Source of the DNA: Bacilli bacterium
GTDB taxonomy: Bacteria > Bacillota_I > Bacilli_A > RF39 > UBA660
Assembly (NCBI GenBank): GCA_029004695.1
Contig: JAQVZB010000017.1
Span: 1 to 18,279 of the forward strand
Direction: 5' to 3'
DNA length: 18,279 nucleotides
Shown: positions 8,076 to 15,975 of the stretch, one piece after another
Layout: the number at the start of each line of letters is the position of its first letter
Numbering within the stretch: position 1 is the stretch's first letter
Made by a program: the position numbers and the translations under genes
Notes under the pieces: generated by a model
The model's database searches: none
What the model saw: only the letters and a program-made list of their open reading frames with translations
What the model was told of the DNA's origin: nothing

Positions 8076-8664
8076 TAAAAAAATAGCAATTTTTGATTTT
8101 GATGGAACAATAACATTTAAAGATTCATTTAACTCTTTTTTGATATATACATTCGGATATTTTAAATTTACCAAAGGAATGATAAGAAATAGTTTAAGTA
8201 TAATAAAATATATTTTAAAACTTAAAAGTAACTCGGAAATGAAAGAGAAAATATTTACTTATTTTTATAAAAATATTCAATATGATAAATATTTAAATGA
8301 TTGTATATTATATTCCCATAATAAACTTCCTTCAATTATTAGACCAGATATGTTAAACTTAATTTATAAATATAAAGAAGAAAATGTAAAGTTGATTATA
8401 TTATCCGCTTCGTTTAAAGAATGGATAGAGCCATGGGCGAAAAAAAAAGGTTTTTATAAAATTATCTGTTCGGAGTTTAGCGTTAATAATGGATTGGTCG
8501 AAGGAGTAATAACAGAAGACAAATCATGTTATGGTTTAAATAAGGTAAATATGTTAATGAGTAAAGTACCAAATTTAAAAGAACATTATATAATTGCATA
8601 CGGTGATAGTAAATCAGATAAGTATTTTATGGATTTAGCAAATGAAAAATATTATGTTAGGTAG
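8062..8664 (+). CDS. HAD-superfamily (HAD-IB, SerB-like) phosphatase
   Basis: This 200-residue cytoplasmic hydrolase of the haloacid dehalogenase superfamily shows all four motifs: DFDGT (residues 12-16, nucleophile Asp12 and acid/base Asp14), LSAS (Ser115), Lys161 and GDSKSD (181-186). The helical cap between motifs I and II (about 20-95) matches the HAD-IB subfamily, which includes phosphoserine phosphatase. I chose the TTG start at 8062 because no ATG precedes the catalytic motif and because AGGAG sits 9 bases upstream. That start lies 14 bp inside the SMR-like gene, implying coupled translation. The enzyme probably removes phosphate from a sugar phosphate or lipid-linked intermediate of this pathway. 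The substrate cannot be told from the sequence. Confidence 0.83.
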   Translation: MELNNKKIAIFDFDGTITFKDSFNSFLIYTFGYFKFTKGMIRNSLSIIKYILKLKSNSEMKEKIFTYFYKNIQYDKYLNDCILYSHNKLPSIIRPDMLNLIYKYKEENVKLIILSASFKEWIEPWAKKKGFYKIICSEFSVNNGLVEGVITEDKSCYGLNKVNMLMSKVPNLKEHYIIAYGDSKSDKYFMDLANEKYYVR

Positions 8665-8672
8665 GGGATCTT

Positions 8673-9854
8673 GTGAAAATAAATAAGTATAACACAATTC
8701 AACCCAAAGCACTTGTTACAGACGGATTATGGAGAAAAAGTATAAGTGTAATTCGTTCTCTAGGAAAACAAAATATATATGTAACTGTTTGTGCTGAAAG
8801 TCTTTTGACTACTGGAAGATGGTCAAAATTCACATCTAAAACAATTAAAATCCCAACAATCAATACTAATGAAGAAGTATTTGATAGTAAAATTTTATCA
8901 TTTTTAGCAAATGAAAAAGATCGTGTAGTTTTGTTTCCTATGGAAGATGCTTCTTTAATTTGGTGTTCTGAAAATTATAATAAAATTAAGGAAAAAGTTT
9001 ATATTTTGCTTCCCCCTAAAGAAAGTTTGGAAATCGCTGAAAATAAAGCACTAACTATTAAGCAGGCAATTAATAATAATATTCCATGTCCGAAAACATT
9101 TTTTCCGGCCACTCCCTTTGAACTAATTAATTTAATTTCTGAATTTGAAGGTGACTTTGTTATAAAACCTTATCATGGTAGTGGGTCATCAGGGCTAATT
9201 TATGGTTCAGATGTTGATAACTATGATCTTGAGGATCATTGGAAAAAAAATGGCAATTTAATTTTGCAAGAGCGCATTCCAAGTGAAGGATACGGTTGTG
9301 GAATGTCAATATTAATGGACAAAAACAGTGAAGTAATTGCTTATTTTGGACATAAGAGATTAGAACAGTATCCTAATTCTGGTGGACCAAGTACACAGCG
9401 AATAGGGATAAAAGATGAATATTTACTAGAACTTAGTGTTAAATTACTAAAATCATTAAAATGGATTGGAGTTGCTATGGTTGAGTGGAAATATAATCCA
9501 GAAACAGAAGAAATGGTTTTAATGGAAATTAATCCAAGATTTTGGGGCAGCTTAGAATTAGCAGTAAGATCAGGCGTTGATTTCCCATATTTATATTATC
9601 AGTTAGCAATAGGCAAATCTTTAAAACCTATTACTGAATATCGTACTGATTTAGTTTGTAGATGGTTACTACCAGGAGATATTCTTAGATATTTATCTAA
9701 AAAAAATAAAGAAAAGCTAAAAATTTTCTTAAAAGATATTTTAAAACAATCAGAAGAATGGGATAAGAAAGATATTAGGTGTTTTTTTGCGAGTTTTATA
9801 TGTCAAATTTTATTAGCAATAAATCCAAAATACTGGAAATATATAAGGAGATAA
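8673..9854 (+). CDS. ATP-grasp ligase (carboxylate-amine/thiol ligase-like)
   Basis: This 393-residue enzyme has the three-part ATP-grasp layout. The N-terminal pre-ATP-grasp fold covers about residues 1-120. The ATP-binding region has DFVIKPYHGSGSSGL (161-175, Lys165 and a glycine-rich loop) and LILQE (196-200). The magnesium-binding strand is MVLMEINPRFWGS (281-293, with Glu285 and Asn287). Such ligases form an amide, ester or thioester through an acyl-phosphate. Given the deacetylase 4 bp downstream, joining an amino or carboxylic acid to a freed amino sugar is a reasonable guess. The tail (about 335-393) is basic and hydrophobic and may touch the membrane. The GTG start is supported by AGGGG just upstream, and no earlier start fits after the preceding stop. 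The substrate is unknown. Confidence 0.82.
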   Translation: MKINKYNTIQPKALVTDGLWRKSISVIRSLGKQNIYVTVCAESLLTTGRWSKFTSKTIKIPTINTNEEVFDSKILSFLANEKDRVVLFPMEDASLIWCSENYNKIKEKVYILLPPKESLEIAENKALTIKQAINNNIPCPKTFFPATPFELINLISEFEGDFVIKPYHGSGSSGLIYGSDVDNYDLEDHWKKNGNLILQERIPSEGYGCGMSILMDKNSEVIAYFGHKRLEQYPNSGGPSTQRIGIKDEYLLELSVKLLKSLKWIGVAMVEWKYNPETEEMVLMEINPRFWGSLELAVRSGVDFPYLYYQLAIGKSLKPITEYRTDLVCRWLLPGDILRYLSKKNKEKLKIFLKDILKQSEEWDKKDIRCFFASFICQILLAINPKYWKYIRR

Positions 9855-9858
9855 TAAT

Positions 9859-10686
9859 ATGAAAAATATTTTTACAATTGATCTTGAAGAATATTATTGT
9901 TGTAATTTGGGAAATAATGATGTTTTGAAATCTTCAGCTATATCAACTATTGAAAAGAATACAGACAATTTATTGAATTTATTGAAAAAACATAATGTAA
10001 AAGCTACTTTTTTCGTTTTAGGATCTATTGCTGAATTATATCCGGAAATTATAAAAAAAATCTATGTTGAAGGTCATGAAATAGCCTCCCATGGATATGG
10101 ACATGAACTGGTTTATTCAATTAGTAAAGAAGAATTTAAAGCCGATATAGTAAAATCGAAACAAATTCTTGAAGGAATAATTAAAGAACCTGTTAACGGA
10201 TATCGTGCTCCATCATGGTCAATAACCGAAAAAAGTTTATGGGCATTGCCAATTTTAGAACAATGCGGTTACAAATATTCTTCGAGTATTTTTCCAATTA
10301 AAACATTTTTGTACGGAATTAAAAATGCTCCTAAAATACCTAATTACCCTGTAATAAACAACAAACAATTAAAAATTTTAGAAATACCACCTTCATCACA
10401 TAATTTTATATTCAAAGAATTAGGTTTTTCAGGAGGGTTTTATTTTAGAGTTTTTCCATTTTTTTTAATAAAATGGCTGATAAAAATAAAAAATAAAAAT
10501 GGTATTCCTGTTGTTTGCTACATCCATCCATGGGAAATAGATCCAGAAACTCCAAAATTAGAGTTGAAAGGGTTTGATAAAATAATTCATTATTATGGAA
10601 TAAAAAAATGTTATAATAAATTAGATAAATTATTATCTGATTTTAAATTTACAACCATAAAAGATGTTTATATTAATAAAAAATAA
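9859..10686 (+). CDS. Polysaccharide deacetylase, NodB/CE4 fold, cytoplasmic
   Basis: This 275-residue carbohydrate esterase 4 protein should remove an N- or O-acetyl group from a sugar. The motifs in order are FTIDLEEYY (5-13, with Asp8 and Glu10 in place of the classic TFDD), GHEIASHGYGHEL (72-84, metal ligands His78 and His82), GYRAPSWS (114-121, Arg116) and YIHPWEIDPE (221-230, His223). The TIDLEEYY and IHPWE forms resemble the exopolysaccharide-associated (XrtA-type) deacetylase branch rather than secreted peptidoglycan deacetylases. There is no signal peptide or N-terminal helix, so it probably acts inside the cell on a lipid-linked intermediate or a precursor. It starts 4 bp after the ATP-grasp gene with GGAG upstream. 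That spacing suggests the two act in sequence. Confidence 0.88.
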   Translation: MKNIFTIDLEEYYCCNLGNNDVLKSSAISTIEKNTDNLLNLLKKHNVKATFFVLGSIAELYPEIIKKIYVEGHEIASHGYGHELVYSISKEEFKADIVKSKQILEGIIKEPVNGYRAPSWSITEKSLWALPILEQCGYKYSSSIFPIKTFLYGIKNAPKIPNYPVINNKQLKILEIPPSSHNFIFKELGFSGGFYFRVFPFFLIKWLIKIKNKNGIPVVCYIHPWEIDPETPKLELKGFDKIIHYYGIKKCYNKLDKLLSDFKFTTIKDVYINKK

Positions 10687-10729
10687 TTGAATATATTACT
10701 TAAAAGTTATATATAAAAAGGAGAAAAAA

Positions 10730-11836
10730 ATGATTAAAGTATTAAGTATTTTTGGAACAAGACCCGAAGCAATTAAAATGGCTCCATTAGTCAAAGAATT
10801 GGAATCAAGAAAAGAAATTGAAAGTATTGTATGCGTAACTGCTCAACATAGAGAAATGTTAGATCAGGTTCTTGAAACATTTGATATCAAGCCTAATTTT
10901 GATTTAAATATTATGCAACAAGGACAAACCTTAGGAGAAGTAACAACTAGATCTTTAATAGGGCTAGAAGAAGTAATAAAAGAATCTAATCCTGATATTG
11001 TACTAGTTCACGGAGATACTACAACAACTTTTGCAGGAGCACTTGCTGCGTTTTATAATCAAGTAGATATTGGTCATGTTGAAGCTGGTTTGAGAACTTA
11101 TAATAAGTATTCTCCATATCCTGAAGAAGCAAACCGTCAAATGGTTACTTGTTTAACAGATATGTACTTTGCACCAACTAAATTAAGTAAAAATAATTTA
11201 CTTGCTGAAAAAATATCCGAAGAAAAAATATATGTAACTGGAAATACAGTTGTTGATGCTATGGCTACAACAGTAAAAGATAATTATACCCATCCTGAGT
11301 TAGATTGGCTAGAAAATTCTAAATTAATTTTATTAACTGCTCACAGACGAGAAAATTTAGGAGAGCCAATGAGGCATATTTTTAAAGCAATAAAAAAAGT
11401 AGTTGAGGAATTTACTGATGTTAAAGTTCTTTATCCGATACACATGAATCCTAAAGTTAGAGAAGTAGCTAACGAAATATTTAAAGATTGTGATCGTGTT
11501 AAATTAATTGAACCGCTTGATGTTTTTGATTTTCATAATTTTCAAAATAAAAGTCATATTATATTAACAGATAGCGGAGGAATTCAAGAAGAAGCTCCAT
11601 CATTAGGAAAACCAGTTTTGGTTTTAAGAGATACGACTGAACGGCCAGAAGGAATAGAAGCAGGAACTTTAAAATTAGTTGGGACTGATGAAAAAATTAT
11701 CTATGAGGAAACTAAAAAATTATTAACTAATACAAAAGAATATCAAAAAATGAGTAAAGCATCTAATCCCTATGGAGATGGTTTAGCAAGTAAAAGAATT
11801 GTAGATGCTATTATTAGTAAATATAATGTAAGATAA
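10730..11836 (+). CDS. mnaA: UDP-N-acetylglucosamine 2-epimerase (non-hydrolysing)
   Basis: This enzyme interconverts UDP-GlcNAc and UDP-ManNAc, the donor used by TagA. At 368 residues it has normal length for MnaA/WecB. Family motifs are intact: FGTRPEAIKMAPL (8-20), VHGDTTTTFAGALAA (93-107, Asp96), GHVEAGLRT (115-123, Glu118), YPEEANRQ (130-137), TAHRRENLGEP (203-213, His205) and TDSGGIQEEAPSLGKPVLVLRDTTERPEG near the C-terminus, here named by its ends only. A strong AAGGAG site precedes the ATG. The 43-bp gap before it is the largest inside the main gene run. It contains TTGAAT and TATATA boxes, but these would place transcription start on the ribosome site, so an internal promoter is doubtful. 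The product links the epimerase to the TagA domain at the left edge. Confidence 0.97.
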   Translation: MIKVLSIFGTRPEAIKMAPLVKELESRKEIESIVCVTAQHREMLDQVLETFDIKPNFDLNIMQQGQTLGEVTTRSLIGLEEVIKESNPDIVLVHGDTTTTFAGALAAFYNQVDIGHVEAGLRTYNKYSPYPEEANRQMVTCLTDMYFAPTKLSKNNLLAEKISEEKIYVTGNTVVDAMATTVKDNYTHPELDWLENSKLILLTAHRRENLGEPMRHIFKAIKKVVEEFTDVKVLYPIHMNPKVREVANEIFKDCDRVKLIEPLDVFDFHNFQNKSHIILTDSGGIQEEAPSLGKPVLVLRDTTERPEGIEAGTLKLVGTDEKIIYEETKKLLTNTKEYQKMSKASNPYGDGLASKRIVDAIISKYNVR

Positions 11837-11849
11837 GAGGGATTATTAA

Positions 11850-12260
11850 ATGAAAAAAATATTAACATATGGAACATTTGATTTATTTCACATGGGGCAT
11901 TTAAATATTTTAAAAAGAGCTAAACAATTAGGGGATTATTTAGTAGTTGCAGTTTCAACAGATGAATTTAATGAAATAAAAAACAAAACATCTTACTACC
12001 CTTATGAAGAAAGAAAAGCAATAGTTGAATCTATAAAATATGTTGATGAAGTTATACCAGAAAAATCATGGAATCAAAAACTGAATGATATTAAAAAACA
12101 TAATATAGACATTGTAGTAATGGGCGATGACTGGAAAAATAATGAAAAATTTGAGTGCTTAAAACCACTGTGTGAAGTTGTATACTTGTCTAGAACTCCT
12201 GTTATATCGAGTACTAAAATAAAAAAAGATAATTTAGAGGGGGATTTTTATGGTAAATAA
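11850..12260 (+). CDS. tagD: Glycerol-3-phosphate cytidylyltransferase
   Basis: This 136-residue nucleotidyltransferase makes CDP-glycerol from CTP and sn-glycerol-3-phosphate, the activated donor for glycerophosphate transfer in teichoic acids. The cytidylyltransferase motifs are clear: TYGTFDLFHMGH (6-17, HxGH at 14-17), YPYEERKAIVESIKYVDEVI in the middle, VVMGDDWK, and the C-terminal RTPVISSTKIKK carrying the ISST signature. Size and motifs match TagD (about 130 residues). The stop overlaps the next gene by 11 bp, and that next protein contains a glycerophosphotransferase-like domain that would use CDP-glycerol. The pair is therefore a supplier and consumer made together. A related cytidylyltransferase with another polyol-phosphate substrate is possible but less likely. 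Confidence 0.95.
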   Translation: MKKILTYGTFDLFHMGHLNILKRAKQLGDYLVVAVSTDEFNEIKNKTSYYPYEERKAIVESIKYVDEVIPEKSWNQKLNDIKKHNIDIVVMGDDWKNNEKFECLKPLCEVVYLSRTPVISSTKIKKDNLEGDFYGK

Positions 12261-14211
12261 AAATAAAATAAAAACTGCAGTAGAACAACAAACAAGGTTT
12301 TATCCTACTCAAGCTTATAACAAAACGGCAATTTTAGAACTTGTTGATTATATTAATGAGGAATATGAAAATGTTTTAGATATAGGATGTGGGGATGGAG
12401 GATTATTAAGTTTACTAAAACAAAGGTATCCAAATACCATTGCATGGGGCTTGACTATTAGCGAAGATGAAGCACTATCAGTTAAATCAAAAGGTTTAAA
12501 TGCTATAGTGGGGGAAGCAACCGAATTACAATTTAATAACAAAGAATTTGCGTTGGTTATATCTCGACATATGCTAGAGCATTCACCATATCCAGAAGAA
12601 ATTATAAAAGAAATGAATCGCGTATTAAAAGATCAGGGGACAGCGATTATATGTGTTCCAGCTGTGGAAAGCGAGCTTGCTTTTGCTTGGCCAGATCACT
12701 TTTCAGTTTTAAAAAGAGAAACATGGATTAAAATGTTTACTAATAATGGATTTGAAATAATAAAAAACGATAGTGGACATTGGTTAGCATCATCGTCAAT
12801 GAAAAATGAACCGGAATATCGATTTGTTTTAAAAAAAATAAAAACAGTAAGTAAAAAAGATATTACAAAATTTAAATCAACTGTTGTATATGCCAAAAAT
12901 GAAATTGCTTTATTAGTTCATAATTATATATTATTTGATCAAATGGAGCAGGCATTAAAAAATATTGGTATAAAATATGATATTTATGTTGTAAATTATA
13001 AAGATGAACTTTGGGAAAATATGTCTAAAGATACCTATGAATATTTAAAAGAAAAAGGTTATAGTCCGATTTTATTAGAAAATCATTTTAATATCAAATA
13101 TAAAATAGTTTTAGAAGCACTAGATTATAATATTTCTATACCGTCTGATTATACAATCCGATTTAATTATGGGTTAGCAAAAGAATTTACTAATTTTAGT
13201 GAATGGAATATTAAATACGATTATATATTGTGTTACGGGAAATATGATTCAAGTATTTTAAGTACCTATGCAATTCCCGTAGAAGTTGGAGCATTAAAGT
13301 TTCTGAATTTCAGTAAAAAGAAAAAACGTTCTAAATCTTCTAAAATAAAAGTACTTTATTTACCTACTTATGGAAAACAATCATCTATAGAAGATTTACA
13401 TGAAGAACTATTTTCTTCGAGTGAAGAATTTGACATTGTAATTAAACCGCATCATGGTACAACATTTTTAGAAACAAAACGAATGGAACTTTTAAACAAA
13501 TTTACTAATGTTTATGATCATAAAAAAAGTTTGAAAGAATTACTTCTACAAACTGATGTAGTCATATCAGATGGATCGGGAGCCATTTTTGATGCGGTAT
13601 ACTGTGATATTCCGGTTATTGTTTATAATAAATTTGACGTTTCGGAAGTAGAAAAAATAAACTCTTTAGAATATAAAATTATTATTGAAGATAAACTACC
13701 TAATTTTAATAATAGTGAAGATTTAAAGCAAACAATTTTAAATGCATTAAACAACGAAAAATATATTAGTAAAAGAAAAAACCTAAAAAATGAATTATTT
13801 ATTGATAAAGATTTGGGATTTTTACATTTTAAAAATATTATACTAAAAATATTGAAAAATGATTTTAGTTTAGAAGAAAAAAAACAAATTAATAATTTAA
13901 AAAGGCTAACTAGAAATTATATGAAAAATATAAATGCAAAACAACAGTATCACAATAATTTATTAGAACAACAAAATATATTATTAAATGATATAATTAA
14001 TCAAAACGAATTTAAAGAAATAATAAATGCTAAAAATATAGAATTAATTAATTCTAAAGAAATAATTAATGCTAAAAATAGAGAACTAAGCAGTTTAGAA
14101 GAAACCTTGAAAAATAGTAATCAAAAATTAAATGATATATATAATTCTACATCTTGGAAAATAACTATTCCGATTAGAAAATTAAAAATGATGTTTAAAA
14201 AAATATTTTAA
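12250..14211 (+). CDS. SAM methyltransferase / TagB-TagF-like glycerophosphotransferase / coiled-coil fusion
   Basis: This 653-residue protein has three parts. Residues 35-200 are a class I SAM-dependent methyltransferase with motif I VLDIGCGDG (42-50), GEATELQF (88-95) and SRHMLEHSPYPEEI (105-118). Residues about 210-530 resemble CDP-glycerol glycerophosphotransferases: VLYLPTYG (368-375), IVIKPHHGT (396-404, candidate His401) and DVVISDGSGAIFDAVYCDIP (436-455, Asp441). Residues about 540-632 are a charged, Asn-rich predicted coiled coil with a 14-residue duplication. The chain ends in STSWKITIPIRKL (633-645), the SxSWxxTxPLR tail seen at the end of many surface-polymer glycosyltransferases. 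It probably adds phosphoglycerol and a methyl group to the polymer. The layout recalls the chain terminator WbdD of E. coli O9a. It overlaps tagD by 11 bp with a GAGGGGG site. Confidence 0.84.
   Translation: MVNKNKIKTAVEQQTRFYPTQAYNKTAILELVDYINEEYENVLDIGCGDGGLLSLLKQRYPNTIAWGLTISEDEALSVKSKGLNAIVGEATELQFNNKEFALVISRHMLEHSPYPEEIIKEMNRVLKDQGTAIICVPAVESELAFAWPDHFSVLKRETWIKMFTNNGFEIIKNDSGHWLASSSMKNEPEYRFVLKKIKTVSKKDITKFKSTVVYAKNEIALLVHNYILFDQMEQALKNIGIKYDIYVVNYKDELWENMSKDTYEYLKEKGYSPILLENHFNIKYKIVLEALDYNISIPSDYTIRFNYGLAKEFTNFSEWNIKYDYILCYGKYDSSILSTYAIPVEVGALKFLNFSKKKKRSKSSKIKVLYLPTYGKQSSIEDLHEELFSSSEEFDIVIKPHHGTTFLETKRMELLNKFTNVYDHKKSLKELLLQTDVVISDGSGAIFDAVYCDIPVIVYNKFDVSEVEKINSLEYKIIIEDKLPNFNNSEDLKQTILNALNNEKYISKRKNLKNELFIDKDLGFLHFKNIILKILKNDFSLEEKKQINNLKRLTRNYMKNINAKQQYHNNLLEQQNILLNDIINQNEFKEIINAKNIELINSKEIINAKNRELSSLEETLKNSNQKLNDIYNSTSWKITIPIRKLKMMFKKIF
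14014..14088 (+). repeat. Tandem 42-bp repeat inside the coiled-coil coding region
   Basis: A segment starting AAAGAAATAAT at 14014 recurs at 14056, exactly 42 bp later. Over the 33 best-matching bases there are 3 mismatches. In protein it is a 14-residue repeat, KEIINAKNIEL then KEIINAKNREL, equal to two heptads, so it lengthens the coiled coil without breaking its phase. It is a recent in-frame duplication or a site of length variation. Confidence 0.85.
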
Positions 14212-14336
14212 CAATAAAAATTAAATATATATTATGAAAAAATTAGAAGAAAAACAGTTTATTTAGTTTTCGTTTTAATTGAGGTTATACTTTTTTTATA
14301 ATAATTAATTTAAAAAGAAGGGAATGTTAATTATTG
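14212..14336 (+). other. Intergenic spacer between the main operon and the third glycosyltransferase
   Basis: This gap of about 125 bp is the longest on the + strand within the locus. I see no convincing hairpin terminator. A TATAAT lies at 14297-14302, but no good -35 box sits at 16-18 bp (TTGAGG at 14279 is only 12 bp away), so a promoter is possible but weak. AGAAGGG at 14316-14322 is the likely ribosome site for the next gene. Confidence 0.45.
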
Positions 14337-15617
14337 ATGCAAGATAGGGTATCTAAATTTATTAATGTAATGAAAAGAGATGGATTATTAAGTACTATTA
14401 AAAAATCTATTAAATATATATATGCTAATTACATAAATAAAATAAATATAAGTAAGAGAATTAGGTTCACAAAAGATAAAAATAACATATCAAACTATAT
14501 TGATAATATCTTAAAATCAAATAATTATAATCGCATTTTGGTTTGGAGAGGATCTTTTGGATGGAAAGTACCCTTATTCCAAAGACCTCAACAAATTGCT
14601 AATTGTTTGATAGAAAAAAACTGTTTGATTTTTTATGAAGTTACTAGAATGACAGATGATGTTAAATTTATAAAAAAAGAAAGTGATAATTTATATTTAG
14701 TTAATTATGAAATAAACGATTTTGAAAAATTATTATTTCAAAAATTAATTAATGTTAAACTTCCTAAATATTTACAACTATATTCGACTTGCTGGGATGT
14801 GAAAAAAGAAAAATTAGATTTATATTTAAACAATGGTTTTAAAATGTTATATGAGTATATAGATGATTTAAATCCTTTACTGGCTGGAACAGATAAATTA
14901 CCAAAAAACGTTGAAGATATTCATAATTATGTAATCAATAATAAAGAAGTTTTAGTGGTAACTAGTGCTAGTATATTATACGAGGATATGCTTGCTAAAA
15001 GAAAAGATGATAAAAACATTATTTTATCTTCTAATGGAGTTGATATAGCTCATTTCACAAATTTATCTAACGATAAAATTGTGAAAATGGAAAAGCTAAA
15101 AAAAGACTATGAAATTATCATTGGATATTACGGGGCTTTAGCTACATGGTTCGATTATGATTTAGTGAGAAAATTAGCTAATGAGTATAAACATATTGCA
15201 TTTGTCTTAATTGGAATAAAGTATGATAATTCATATGATTTATCAAAAATTGAAGATATTTCAAACGTTATATATATTGGTCCAGTTGATTATAAAATAC
15301 TTCCTTTGTATGCTAGGTATTTTGATATTGCATGGATACCATTTATGATAAATGAAATTACGTTAGCTACTAACCCGATTAAAGCATTTGAATATATGGC
15401 TTTAGGGAAATTGGTTATTACATCGGATTTACCTGAATGTCATAAATATAAATCAATTAAGATAGCTAAAAATTTTGAAGACTATAAATATTATATTAAT
15501 AATTATAAAAAACTTAATGATATAGCTTACAAAAAACAGTTAAAAGCTGATGCTAATAATAATTCATGGAATCATAAAGCTGAAGAAATAATAGAATTAT
15601 TCATAAATAATGAGTAA
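14337..15617 (+). CDS. GT4-like (GT-B fold) glycosyltransferase, paralogue 3
   Basis: This is a third member of the glycosyltransferase family found at 2835 and 4054, about 426 residues long. Motifs are FGWKVPLFQRPQQIA (74-88), YEYIDDLNPLLAG (172-184), GYYGALATWFDY (263-274), GIKYDNSYD (293-301) and NPIKAFEYMALGKLVITSD (346-364). It shares the VPLFQRPQ wording and YEYIDD with copy 2. It shares with copy 1 the amphipathic lead (MKRDGLLSTIKKSIKYIY, 12-29, against the TEGMFQTIKKILKF region). It lies beyond a 125-bp gap and so may be expressed separately from the other two. The start is uncertain between ATG at 14337 and an adjoining in-frame TTG at 14334; AGAAGGG is 14 or 11 bases upstream respectively. 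It probably adds a different sugar or linkage from its relatives. Confidence 0.85.
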   Translation: MQDRVSKFINVMKRDGLLSTIKKSIKYIYANYINKINISKRIRFTKDKNNISNYIDNILKSNNYNRILVWRGSFGWKVPLFQRPQQIANCLIEKNCLIFYEVTRMTDDVKFIKKESDNLYLVNYEINDFEKLLFQKLINVKLPKYLQLYSTCWDVKKEKLDLYLNNGFKMLYEYIDDLNPLLAGTDKLPKNVEDIHNYVINNKEVLVVTSASILYEDMLAKRKDDKNIILSSNGVDIAHFTNLSNDKIVKMEKLKKDYEIIIGYYGALATWFDYDLVRKLANEYKHIAFVLIGIKYDNSYDLSKIEDISNVIYIGPVDYKILPLYARYFDIAWIPFMINEITLATNPIKAFEYMALGKLVITSDLPECHKYKSIKIAKNFEDYKYYINNYKKLNDIAYKKQLKADANNNSWNHKAEEIIELFINNE

Positions 15618-15631
15618 TTCTTTTTTTGTTA

Positions 15632-15640
15632 TGATATACT
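15632..15640 (+). promoter_or_regulatory. Probable extended -10 promoter for the small membrane protein / phosphoglycerol transferase unit
   Basis: The sequence TGATATACT matches the extended -10 form TGnTATAAT with one mismatch in the hexamer. It lies in the 46-bp gap before the gene at 15664, about 14 bp ahead of its GGAGG site, which would give a very short leader. No good -35 box is visible, as is allowed for extended -10 promoters. Confidence 0.5.
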
Positions 15641-15663
15641 ATTAAAGTATTTTGGAGGTATTT

Positions 15664-15975
15664 ATGCAGTATTTTGATATGATAGCAATTTTCATAGCAC
15701 CTATATTTGGATTACTAATTTTGAATGAAAAATATAAATATCAAGTTAATGAATTAATTTTAAATTATTTAAATATATTTCTTTTAAGTAATTTATTAAC
15801 AAATATAATATTATATATATTTAAGAATTATTCATATTTACATTTTTCGCCATCATTCTTTATAAAATATAGTATATCTAACATTATTATTTCAGTATTT
15901 ATAGCATTGTTTGAAATTATTTTAAAAGAAAACGTAAAGGTAAAATTAGTAATAAATAAAAATGAAAAAAAATAA
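15664..15975 (+). CDS. Small three-helix membrane protein of unknown function
   Basis: I do not recognise a family for this 103-residue protein. It has hydrophobic stretches at about 5-21, 31-52 and 68-87, a short N-terminus and a basic C-terminal tail (KENVKVKLVINKNEKK). I chose the ATG at 15664 because GGAGG (15654-15658) lies 5 bases upstream; a TTG in frame at 15652 would swallow that site. Its end overlaps the next gene by 14 bp, and that gene has no clear ribosome site of its own, so translation of the two is probably coupled. A partner or stabilising role for the phosphoglycerol transferase is a guess from position only. Confidence 0.72.
   Translation: MQYFDMIAIFIAPIFGLLILNEKYKYQVNELILNYLNIFLLSNLLTNIILYIFKNYSYLHFSPSFFIKYSISNIIISVFIALFEIILKENVKVKLVINKNEKK

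Noticed and set aside
10687..10715. TTGAAT and TATATA boxes 17 bp apart before mnaA
   Set aside because: The predicted transcript start would fall on the AAGGAG site, leaving no usable leader. Such boxes are common by chance in DNA this rich in A and T.
12348..12896. Two short open frames on the - strand (12348-12542 and 12696-12896)
   Set aside because: Both are antisense to the methyltransferase domain, which has intact motifs in the + frame, and neither has a ribosome site or recognisable domain.
14234..14266. Ten-codon open frame (MKKLEEKQFI) in the gap before the third glycosyltransferase
   Set aside because: It has no ribosome site and nothing to support translation.
15652..15663. In-frame TTG start extending the small membrane protein by four residues
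   Set aside because: It would place the start within the GGAGG site, which sits at proper distance from the ATG at 15664.
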